The notes under the pieces: model-generated
What the model was told of the DNA's origin: nothing
What the model saw: the letters and a program-made list of their open reading frames with translations, nothing else
The model's database searches: none
Assembly (NCBI GenBank): GCA_016870235.1
Contig: VGCB01000185.1
Location: forward strand, 1-6,015
From: Actinomycetota bacterium
GTDB lineage: Bacteria; Actinomycetota; Thermoleophilia; Gaiellales; Gaiellaceae
Reading direction: 5' to 3'
DNA: 6,015 nucleotides
Made by a program: the position numbers and the translations under genes
Shown: in pieces, positions 1 through 5,747 of the stretch
How the letters are laid out: the number at the start of each line of letters is the position of its first letter
How positions within the stretch are numbered: the first letter of the stretch is position 1

Positions 1-3
1 CCC

Positions 4-675
4 GTGCACCGGCCGCCGGCCGTCAAGGGCGGGCTCGCCCTCCGCACCGCCGCGCTCGTCACCGGTCTCGCGCTCTGCGGCGTCGGCATCCTGCTCATGG
101 TCGAGGCGCACCTCGGACTGCCGCCGTGGGACGTCCTCCAGCAAGGCCTGAGCCGGCACACGCCGCTCACGTTCGGGCTCGCCAACGTCGTCGTGGGGAT
201 CGTCGTGCTCGCCGTCTCGTGGCGACTCGGCGCCCCGATCGGCCCGGGCACGATCGCGAACGCGGTCCTGATCGGGCTCTTCGTCGAGCTGCTGGCGTCC
301 GTCGACGCCTTCGACGGGCTCGGGGGCTCGTCCATTCCGACGCGGATCGGCGTCCTCGTCCTCGCGCTCGCGGCGTTCGGGCTCGGCAGCGCGCTCTACA
401 TCGGCGCCAGCATGGGCGCCGGCCCGCGCGACTCCCTGATGCTCGTCCTCGCCGCGCGGACCGGGCGGCGGATCTCCGTCGTCCGCGCCGGGATCGAGGT
501 CGGAGCGACCGCAGCCGGGTTCGCGCTCGGGGGCACGGTCGGCGTCGGCACCGTCGTCTTCGCCGCCGCGATCGGGCCGGTGGTCGAGCTCGGGTTCGTC
601 GCCCTCGTCGCGCTCGGCGCCGCGCTGCCCGCCCGGGCTCCCGTTCCCGTCGCGGCTACGATCGACGCGCGATGA
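4..675 (+). CDS. YczE/YyaS/YitT-type integral membrane protein
   Basis: A 223-residue, strongly hydrophobic protein with about five to six membrane segments (roughly residues 11-34, 55-74, 80-99, 112-135 and a long stretch 162-208). It carries the two family signatures I associate with YczE: LGLPPWDVLQQGLS at 38-51, and GAGPRDSLML beginning at 138 followed by RTGRRIS and an R-G-I-E motif. The length suits the family. YczE-type proteins are poorly characterised inner-membrane proteins. The Bacillus yczE gene lies beside the surfactin locus, but no transport substrate is established, so I assign none. The GTG start sits three bases from the window edge and the frame stays open upstream, so a slightly earlier start cannot be excluded. 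The stop lies 13 bp before rmlA, so the gene may head the same transcript, although a link to rhamnose synthesis is not evident. Confidence 0.85.
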   Translation: MHRPPAVKGGLALRTAALVTGLALCGVGILLMVEAHLGLPPWDVLQQGLSRHTPLTFGLANVVVGIVVLAVSWRLGAPIGPGTIANAVLIGLFVELLASVDAFDGLGGSSIPTRIGVLVLALAAFGLGSALYIGASMGAGPRDSLMLVLAARTGRRISVVRAGIEVGATAAGFALGGTVGVGTVVFAAAIGPVVELGFVALVALGAALPARAPVPVAATIDAR

Positions 676-692
676 GGACGGGCGCGCGATGA
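672..692 (+). other. Possible 6-codon minicistron linking yczE and rmlA
   Basis: An ATG at 672 overlaps the yczE stop in an ATGA tetramer. It reads six codons (MRTGAR) and ends at a TGA at 690-692 that overlaps the rmlA ATG at 689 in a second ATGA. This would allow terminating ribosomes to pass step by step from yczE to rmlA. The same stretch holds GAGGA at 674-678, ten bases before the rmlA ATG, which is a plausible though slightly distant Shine-Dalgarno sequence. Chance is a real alternative, because ATGA tetramers are common at gene junctions in GC-rich genomes. Confidence 0.2.
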
Positions 693-1468
693 AGGGCCTC
701 GTTTGCGCCGGGGGCGAGGCGACGCGGCTCGGCGAGCTCACACGCGTGACGAACAAGCACCTGCTGCCGGTGGGGCGCTGGCCGATGATCTACTACCCGC
801 TGCAGCTCCTGCAGCGGGCCGGCATCCGCGAGGTGCTCGTCGTCACCGGCAAGCACCACGCCGGTCAGATGATCGACCTCCTCGGCGACGGCAGGCTCGA
901 CGTCCGCGGCACCGACGAGTCGCTGATCGACCTCGACATCTCCTACAAGGTGCAGACGGCCGCCGGCGGGATCGCGCAGGTGGTCGGGATGGCGCGCAGC
1001 TTCGCCGGCGACGCACCGCTCGTCGTCGTCCTCGGCGACAACGTCTTCGAGTGCTCGCACGCGCAGGAGATCGCCTCGTGGGCGGCCGAGCGGCCGGGAG
1101 AGGCGCAGATCTTCGTCAAGGACGTCCCCGACCCGGAGAACTTCGGCGTCGTCGTGCTCGACGAGGCTGGGCGGGTCTCCGACATCGTCGAGAAGGCGGG
1201 CGTCGTCGATCTCCGCTACCCGGCACCGCCGACGAGCAAGGCGGTCGTCGGCCTCTACTGCTTCCCGCCCGACGTCTTCGACGTGATCGACGCGCTCGAG
1301 CCGTCGAGCCGTGGCGAGCTCGAGATCACCGACGTCAACCGGCACTACGCGCGGCTCGGTCGGCTCGGCGTCGCCGAGGTGCGCGGGTGGTGGGAGGACG
1401 CCGGCAAGCACTGGCAGCACCTGGCGGAGATCGGCCGCACGGTCGAGGAGACGGGAGCGAACACGTGA
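689..1468 (+). CDS. rmlA: Glucose-1-phosphate thymidylyltransferase
   Basis: Cytoplasmic nucleotidyltransferase of 259 residues that joins glucose-1-phosphate and dTTP to give dTDP-glucose and pyrophosphate, the first step to dTDP-L-rhamnose. The N-terminal nucleotide-binding loop is GGEATRL (8-14), followed by NKHLLPV (22-28) and PMIYYPL (32-38). R13 and K23 match the conserved catalytic Arg and Lys. Q89 and the GG at 93-94 fit the base-binding segment. LGDN (115-118) carries the metal-binding Asp117. GELEITDVN (209-217) and WWEDAG (234-239, Asp237 as the likely second metal ligand) complete the family pattern. Two departures are visible: Ala11 replaces the second loop Gly of GGxGTRL, and Ala92 replaces the usual Pro before the GG. 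The protein is shorter than the roughly 290-residue enterobacterial RmlA and lacks part of the C-terminal region. ATG 689 is preceded by GAGGA. A related sugar-1-phosphate nucleotidyltransferase is possible, but the rmlC and rmlD neighbours favour RmlA. Confidence 0.9.
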   Translation: MKGLVCAGGEATRLGELTRVTNKHLLPVGRWPMIYYPLQLLQRAGIREVLVVTGKHHAGQMIDLLGDGRLDVRGTDESLIDLDISYKVQTAAGGIAQVVGMARSFAGDAPLVVVLGDNVFECSHAQEIASWAAERPGEAQIFVKDVPDPENFGVVVLDEAGRVSDIVEKAGVVDLRYPAPPTSKAVVGLYCFPPDVFDVIDALEPSSRGELEITDVNRHYARLGRLGVAEVRGWWEDAGKHWQHLAEIGRTVEETGANT

Positions 1469-1932
1469 TCCCGGACATCGTCCGGATCCCGCTCGCCCGC
1501 TTCGAGGACGAGCGCGGCTGGTTCATGGAGATCCGCCGCGAGTCTCGCCTCCCGAAGCGGACGGTGCAGACGAACCTCTCGCGGTCGCGGCGGGGCGTCA
1601 TCCGCGGGCTCCACTACCACGAGCGCGGGCAGGACGACCTGTTCGCGTGCCTCGAGGGGACGGCCCGCGTCGTCGTGCTCGACCGCGAGACCGGCGAGAC
1701 GTTCGTCGAGGACATCGGCGACCACAACCCCGTCGCGATCTACATCCCCGGCCATCACGCGCACGGCTTCGAGGCCCTGACCGATCTCCTCTTCTGCTAC
1801 CACGTGACCGAGGAGTACGACGCCGCCGACCCCGACGAGCACGGCATCCCGTGGAACGACCCTCGCGTCGTCGACCTGTGGAGCACCCGGACACCCACCC
1901 TCTCGGCCCGGGACGCGGACGCCGCGTCCTGA
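1465..1932 (+). CDS. rmlC: dTDP-4-dehydrorhamnose 3,5-epimerase family protein
   Basis: A 155-residue cupin-fold epimerase, expected to convert dTDP-4-keto-6-deoxyglucose to dTDP-4-keto-L-rhamnose. Motifs in order: FEDERGWFME (13-22), QTNLSRSRRGVIRGLHYH (35-52), IPGHHAHGF (94-102), YHVTEEYD (112-119) and IPWNDP (128-133). By alignment from memory with enterobacterial RmlC, His50 and Asp132 form the catalytic dyad and Tyr112 is the acid tyrosine. The active-site Lys of the usual QGKLVRC segment is missing: the matching stretch reads QDDLFAC (56-62), with Asp58 in the Lys position. The protein is also about 25-30 residues shorter than the usual 180 or so. The GTG start at 1465 overlaps the rmlA stop (GTGA) and has GGGAG at 1453-1457, seven bases upstream. 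Position between rmlA and rmlD supports the role. A mono-epimerase or a sugar-nucleotide isomerase of the same fold is the main alternative. Confidence 0.83.
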   Translation: MIPDIVRIPLARFEDERGWFMEIRRESRLPKRTVQTNLSRSRRGVIRGLHYHERGQDDLFACLEGTARVVVLDRETGETFVEDIGDHNPVAIYIPGHHAHGFEALTDLLFCYHVTEEYDAADPDEHGIPWNDPRVVDLWSTRTPTLSARDADAAS

Positions 1933-2720
1933 TCACCGGCGCCGGCGGGCAGCTCGGTCGCTCGCTCGTCCGCGCGTTCGCCGGTGACGAGGTCGTCGCG
2001 CTCGACCGCGCCGCCTGGGACGTGACGGCGCCGCTGCCGGCGGGGATCGCGGCGCCCGACCTCGTGCTGCACGCCGCCGCCTGGACGAACGTCGACGGCG
2101 CCGAGGACGACCCCGACGGCGCCGCCGCCGTCAACGTGGGCGGCACCGCCCGGGTCGCCGCGCTCGGCGCGCCGCTCGTCGCCTACTCGACCGACTACGT
2201 GTTCGCCGGCGACCGCGCCGTGTACTGCGAGTCCGACCCGGTCGGCCCGCTCTCGGCGTACGGGCGCACGAAGCTCGAGGCGGAGCGCGCGGCCGGCGAC
2301 CGTGCCTGGGTCGTGCGGACGTCGTGGCTCTTCGGCGCGACCGGCCGGAACTTCCTGCTGACGATGCTCAGGCTCGGCGCCGAGCGCGAGGAGGTCGCGG
2401 TCGTCGACGACCAGCGCGGCTGCCCGACCTACGTGGGGCACCTCGCGGAGGCGACGAGAGCCCTCGTCGACGGCGGGGCAGCGTACGGCGTCTGGCACCT
2501 GGCCGCCTCCGGGTCGTGCACGTGGGCGGACTTCGCGGAGGCGATCTTCGCCGAGGCGGGGCTCGCCTGCCGGGTGCGCAGGATCACCTCGGCCGAGTTC
2601 GGCGCGCGCGCCGTGCGACCGCGCTCCTCGGTGCTGCGGAGCGAGAAGGGCGCGCCGCCCCTACCCGACTGGCGGGATGGCCTGCGCGCGTGCCTCGACG
2701 AGCTTCGGGAGCAGGGGTGA
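1878..2720 (+). CDS. rmlD: dTDP-4-dehydrorhamnose reductase
   Basis: NAD(P)H-dependent short-chain (extended SDR) reductase that reduces dTDP-4-keto-L-rhamnose to dTDP-L-rhamnose, the last pathway step. A Rossmann loop GAGGQLG at 21-27 follows the first strand VLITG. HAAAWTNVDGAE (65-76) and STDYVFAGD (104-112, Thr105) are RmlD hallmarks. The catalytic pair is Tyr128/Lys132 in YGRTK. RTSWLFG lies at 147-153, and CPTYVGHLAEA and RPRSSVL follow near the C-terminus. At 280 residues the length is normal. I chose GTG 1878 because it is the in-frame start nearest the Rossmann strand, leaving a 16-residue leader, and it lies within rmlC, giving a 55-bp out-of-frame overlap. GTG 1851 is an in-frame alternative, and neither has a clear Shine-Dalgarno sequence. 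A CTG at 1929 would avoid most of the overlap but is a rare start codon. The 3' end overlaps the convergent SRPBCC gene by 60 bp. Confidence 0.9.
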   Translation: MEHPDTHPLGPGRGRRVLITGAGGQLGRSLVRAFAGDEVVALDRAAWDVTAPLPAGIAAPDLVLHAAAWTNVDGAEDDPDGAAAVNVGGTARVAALGAPLVAYSTDYVFAGDRAVYCESDPVGPLSAYGRTKLEAERAAGDRAWVVRTSWLFGATGRNFLLTMLRLGAEREEVAVVDDQRGCPTYVGHLAEATRALVDGGAAYGVWHLAASGSCTWADFAEAIFAEAGLACRVRRITSAEFGARAVRPRSSVLRSEKGAPPLPDWRDGLRACLDELREQG

Positions 2721-3188
2721 GCGGCGCCCCGCGCCGGTCTCGAGCAGCGAGACGATGCGCTCGTGGCCGCGCCGCATCGCCCAGCCGTGGTTCCAGGCGA
2801 AGAGCGGGCGAAGAAGCGGCGTCAGCTCTCGGACGAGCGGCTTCCGCACGTCGACGTTCCACTCGAGCACGGCCCGCGTGCCACCGCCCGGCGCCTCCGC
2901 GATCGTCCAGATCCCCTCGCCCTCGAAGTCGCCGGTGATCCCCGAGACGAGGCGCGTCGGCGGCGCGGCCTCGAGGCAGACGAGCTCCCAGCGAAGTCTG
3001 TAGGGGAGGAGGCCGCGCGTCAGGAGCCGGGCCCGCTTGCCGGGCGCCGCCGGGCCCTCGTCGCCCTCGCCGCGGAGGAACGCGTCGCCCCACCACTCCG
3101 GGTAGCGGACGGGCCGCGAGAGAAGCGCGTAGACCGCCTCCGGGCTCGCCGGGACGAGCCACTCGTCGACGAACGAATACCGCGCCAT
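2661..3188 (-). CDS. SRPBCC (START/polyketide cyclase-like) family protein
   Basis: A 175-residue soluble protein on the opposite strand to the rml genes. The N-terminus reads YSFVDEWLVPASPEAVYALLS (4-24) followed by YPEWWGDAF (29-37). This is the beta-strand plus 'P.E.VY..L......WW' opening typical of SRPBCC ligand-binding folds. An LxWELVCLE strand (65-73), a GDFEGEGIWTI strand (86-96), RAVLEWNVDV (105-114) and a long C-terminal helix starting WNHGWAMRRGHERIVSLL (132-149) complete the expected helix-grip layout. There is no signal peptide or membrane segment. The family binds hydrophobic small molecules or lipids, but I cannot name a substrate and no pathway partner is visible. The gene interrupts the rml cluster, converges on rmlD with a 60-bp tail overlap, and diverges from rmlB across a 58-bp gap. 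The ATG start has no evident Shine-Dalgarno sequence. Coherent domain sequence shows it is not a shadow of an opposite-strand gene. Confidence 0.82.
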   Translation of the reverse strand: MARYSFVDEWLVPASPEAVYALLSRPVRYPEWWGDAFLRGEGDEGPAAPGKRARLLTRGLLPYRLRWELVCLEAAPPTRLVSGITGDFEGEGIWTIAEAPGGGTRAVLEWNVDVRKPLVRELTPLLRPLFAWNHGWAMRRGHERIVSLLETGAGRRSPLLPKLVEARAQAIPPVG

Positions 3189-3234
3189 GCAGGTGGTTCG
3201 TCGCTCGAGCCGGTCCGGTTCGGAGCTACCTCGC

Positions 3235-3249
3235 TACGCTTTCCCGATG
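3235..3249 (+). promoter_or_regulatory. Predicted -10 box and leaderless start of rmlB
   Basis: TACGCT at 3235-3240 matches the actinobacterial TAnnnT -10 pattern. It ends six bases before the rmlB ATG at 3247, so transcription would be expected to begin at or beside the A of the ATG. No purine-rich Shine-Dalgarno sequence precedes the start (the six bases are TTCCCG). I could not find a convincing -35 hexamer at 16-18 bp spacing, as is usual for such promoters. The GCTAC pentamer occurs twice, at 3225-3229 and 3233-3237. Confidence 0.45.
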
Positions 3250-4239
3250 CGCGTGCTCGTCACGGGCGGAGCGGGCTTCATCGGCTCCCACTTCGTCAAG
3301 CGGCTCCTCTCGAGCGGTGACGATGTCGTCGTCCTCGACAAGCTGACGTACGCCGGCAACCCCGCGAACCTCGAAGGGCTCGACGTCGAGCTGCAGGTCG
3401 GCGACATCGCCGACCTCGACGCCGTCGCGCGCGTCGCCGCCGGCTGCGACGCGATCGTCAACTTCGCGGCCGAGACGCACGTCGACCGGTCGATCCTCTC
3501 GTCCCGCGACCTCGTCGACACAAACATCCTCGGCGTCCAGGCCCTGCTCCAGGTCGCCCGCGACGAGGGGATCCGGCTCGTCCACGTCTCCACCGACGAG
3601 GTGTACGGCGATCTCGAGCGCGGCGGCCACTCGCGCGAGACCGACCCGCTGCGCCCCTCGAACCCCTACAGCGCCGCCAAGGCGGGCGGCGACCTGCAGG
3701 TGCTCGCGTCCGTCCGCACGTACGGCGTCGACGCGCTGATCACCCGCGGCTCGAACACGTACGGGCCGAACCAGTATCCCGAGAAGATCCTTCCGCTCTT
3801 CGTCACGAACGCGCTCGACGGCGAGCCGCTGCCCCTCTACGGCGACGGCCGGCAGGTCCGCGACTGGCTCTTCGTCGAGGACCACTGCGCGGGGATCGAC
3901 ACGGCCCTCCGCTCGGGGGCCGCCGGGGAGGTCTACAACATCGGCGGCGGCGACGAGCGCGAGAACCGCGAGATCACCGCGATGATCGTCGAGGCGACGG
4001 GGGCCGATCCGTCGCTCGTCCGTCACGTCGCCGATCGCGCGGGCCACGACCGTCGCTACGCGCTCGACACGAGCAAGGCCCGAGACGATCTCGGCTGGGA
4101 GCCGCAGACGCTGCTCGCGGACGGGTTCGGCCGCACGGTGGCCTGGTACCGCGACAACCGGGCGTGGTGGGAGCCGATCAAGCAGTCCGGCGGCTACCGC
4201 GCCTACTACGAACGGCAGTACGCCGAGCGGCTGGCCTGA
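3247..4239 (+). CDS. rmlB: dTDP-glucose 4,6-dehydratase
   Basis: Extended-SDR enzyme of 330 residues that converts dTDP-glucose to dTDP-4-keto-6-deoxyglucose using bound NAD+, the second step to dTDP-L-rhamnose. The Rossmann loop GGAGFIGSH lies at 7-15, followed by LDKLTYAGN (30-38), which is diagnostic of nucleotide-sugar 4,6-dehydratases. FAAETHVDRSI spans 73-83. STDEVYGDL (115-123) supplies the catalytic Thr116-Asp117-Glu118, and YSAAK (141-145) the Tyr141/Lys145 pair. NTYGPNQYPEKILPLF and GDGRQVRDWLFVEDHC are the usual substrate-binding segments. The C-terminus ends with an aromatic YRDNRAWWEPI tail. I chose ATG 3247, which begins directly with the first Rossmann strand. An in-frame ATG at 3187 would add 20 unconserved residues and overlap the start codon of the divergent gene. 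It is separated from rmlACD by the antisense SRPBCC gene and probably has its own promoter. Confidence 0.95.
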   Translation: MRVLVTGGAGFIGSHFVKRLLSSGDDVVVLDKLTYAGNPANLEGLDVELQVGDIADLDAVARVAAGCDAIVNFAAETHVDRSILSSRDLVDTNILGVQALLQVARDEGIRLVHVSTDEVYGDLERGGHSRETDPLRPSNPYSAAKAGGDLQVLASVRTYGVDALITRGSNTYGPNQYPEKILPLFVTNALDGEPLPLYGDGRQVRDWLFVEDHCAGIDTALRSGAAGEVYNIGGGDERENREITAMIVEATGADPSLVRHVADRAGHDRRYALDTSKARDDLGWEPQTLLADGFGRTVAWYRDNRAWWEPIKQSGGYRAYYERQYAERLA

Positions 4240-4256
4240 CCCGCGGGCTCCGCGGG
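4240..4256 (+). terminator. GC hairpin directly after rmlB (weak terminator candidate)
   Basis: Starting with the base after the rmlB stop, CCCGCGG (4240-4246) is an exact inverted repeat of CCGCGGG (4250-4256), giving a 7-bp all-GC stem with a 3-base GCT loop. No T-run follows (the next bases are AAGGACAACG), so it is not a canonical intrinsic terminator. It could pause polymerase or protect the rmlB mRNA 3' end. It is also possible by chance at this GC content. Confidence 0.3.
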
Positions 4257-4289
4257 AAGGACAACGACGAGTCGCCCGAGAAGAAGACG

Positions 4290-5747
4290 ATGCCCAGTCT
4301 GCGAATGCGCCGCCTCTCTCCCTCCTGCGTCCTCGGCCTTCTCGTCGCCGTGCTCGTCGCGACGGCTGCCGTCGCGCGCGCCGAGCCGGCACCGGCGCCC
4401 GGCGACGGCGCGCCGCCCACTCCCGACGAGGCCTCCTCTCCGCCGGTCGAGCCCGTCTGGGTGCTCACCGGCGGCGGCTGGGGACACGGCGTCGGCATGA
4501 GCCAGTGGGGCGCGTACGGGCAAGCCCAGGCGGGCCGCAGCTTCGAGCAGATCCTGACGACGTACTACCGAGGCACCGAGGTGTCGCGGACGGGGAGGTC
4601 GAACGTCCGTGTCCTCCTCGCCGACGGCGTCCCGACCGCCGCGTTCTCCGGCGAGGGAGCGCTCGTCGTCGTCGACGGGAACGGCCGCAAGTACCGGATC
4701 CGCGACGGGAGGCTCACGCTCGCGAAGACCCTCGTGGCGCCGATCGGGCCGAAGGGCACGAAGGTGCCGCTCGCGCCGCCGGTCCGCGTGCAGCCGACCG
4801 TCGGCGTGATCGTCTCCTACCGCGACGTCGCGCGGCGCGGCGCCTACGTCGTCCAGCCCTCCGCCGGCGGCCTGCTCGTCGTCAACGAGCTGCCGATGGA
4901 GGCGTACCTGCGCGGCGTCCTTCCCGGCGAGGTGCCGTACGGCTGGCCGATCGAGGCGCTCAAGGCACAGGCGGTGGCGGCGCGGACGTACGCGTTCACG
5001 AGCCTCAAGCCCGACAGCCCGTGGGACGTCTACACGGACGTGCGCAGCCAGGTCTACGGTGGCGTGCCGCTCGAGAAGGCCGAGACCGACCGCGCGATCC
5101 TCGAGACCTCGGGGCGGATCCTCCTGTACCAGGGCGCGCCCGCGCGCACGTTCTACTTCTCCTCCTCCGGCGGCCGCACGTTCAGCGCGCGGGAGATCTT
5201 CGGCGGCGACACCGCCTACCTGCAGGCCGTCGACGACCCCTGGGACGCGACGTCCCCGCACCACGCCTGGCCGCTGCGGACGTTCTCGCCGACGGCGCTC
5301 GGACGCGCGTTCGGCCTCAGCGGCCTCGTCACCGAGATCGCTCCCGCGACGCAGGAGGAGGGCCGGGTGCCGGCTGCGAGCGGGCCGACGCGGATCCGGG
5401 TGCAGACGGCGAACGGGAAGGCGCTCGAGCTCACCCGGACGGAGATCCGCACCCGGCTGGGGCTGCTCTCGACAAGGTTCCGGTTCGGCTACCTCTCGCT
5501 CGCCACGCCGACTCCCTCCGCGGTTCCGAGAGCAGTCGTGACGATCGACGGGGTCGCGCGCGACGTCGAGTCGCCGATCCTGGAGAGGCGACGCCCCGAC
5601 GGGTCCTGGCAGGTGATCCGCGACCTCGACACCCGGCCGGACGGGACGTTCACCGCGACCGTGAGGCCTGTGGAGACGACCGTCTTCCGCCTCTCCGGCT
5701 CGGGCGCCGAGGGACCGTCCGTGAGGGCAGTCGTGTCCCGCCCGTGA
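4290..5747 (+). CDS. Secreted SpoIID/LytB domain protein
   Basis: A 485-residue exported protein. A signal peptide is clear: basic MPSLRMRR, a hydrophobic core at 13-28 and an ARA cleavage site at 29-31, followed by a Pro/Ala/Glu-rich linker to about 55. GGGWGHGVGMSQWGAYGQA (61-79) and ILTTYYRGTEV (88-98) come next. The SpoIID core includes LPMEAYLRGVLPGEVP, whose Glu214 matches the proposed catalytic Glu88 of Bacillus SpoIID, then EALKAQAVAARTYAF, SSSGGRT (291-297) and RTRLGLLSTRF (387-397). A beta-rich tail of about 80 residues (404-485) resembles an Ig-like module. Bacillus SpoIID is a lytic transglycosylase acting on stem-peptide-free glycan during engulfment. In non-sporing actinobacteria a general wall-remodelling role is plausible but not shown here. 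ATG 4290 follows GAGAAGAAG; ATG 4305 is an alternative. The gene ends in a GTGA overlap with the S8 protease gene. Confidence 0.9.
   Translation: MPSLRMRRLSPSCVLGLLVAVLVATAAVARAEPAPAPGDGAPPTPDEASSPPVEPVWVLTGGGWGHGVGMSQWGAYGQAQAGRSFEQILTTYYRGTEVSRTGRSNVRVLLADGVPTAAFSGEGALVVVDGNGRKYRIRDGRLTLAKTLVAPIGPKGTKVPLAPPVRVQPTVGVIVSYRDVARRGAYVVQPSAGGLLVVNELPMEAYLRGVLPGEVPYGWPIEALKAQAVAARTYAFTSLKPDSPWDVYTDVRSQVYGGVPLEKAETDRAILETSGRILLYQGAPARTFYFSSSGGRTFSAREIFGGDTAYLQAVDDPWDATSPHHAWPLRTFSPTALGRAFGLSGLVTEIAPATQEEGRVPAASGPTRIRVQTANGKALELTRTEIRTRLGLLSTRFRFGYLSLATPTPSAVPRAVVTIDGVARDVESPILERRRPDGSWQVIRDLDTRPDGTFTATVRPVETTVFRLSGSGAEGPSVRAVVSRP

Noticed and set aside
703..1464. A long N-terminal extension in frame with rmlC
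   Set aside because: The extension runs through rmlA out of frame and is Arg/Ala-rich noise. The RmlC fold begins at GTG 1465, which has a good ribosome binding site.
2584..3162. A second minus-strand frame overlapping the SRPBCC gene
   Set aside because: It is the same region read in another frame, Arg/Ala/Pro-rich and without domain features.
3187..3246. An upstream in-frame ATG (3187) for rmlB
   Set aside because: It adds 20 unconserved residues before the Rossmann strand and overlaps the start codon of the divergent SRPBCC gene. ATG 3247 fits the family and the -10 spacing.
4164..4289. An earlier in-frame ATG for the SpoIID-domain protein
   Set aside because: It lies inside rmlB and would bury the signal peptide behind about 42 Arg-rich residues. 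ATG 4290 puts the signal peptide at the N-terminus.
3226..4392. A 388-codon open frame on the minus strand opposite rmlB
   Set aside because: It is low-complexity, Val/Asp/Arg-rich, lacks motifs, and is explained by the GC-rich codons of rmlB.
4290..5747. Evidence of an endospore-forming host from the SpoIID-like gene
   Set aside because: SpoIID/LytB-domain proteins are widespread in bacteria that do not sporulate, and no other sporulation gene is in the window.
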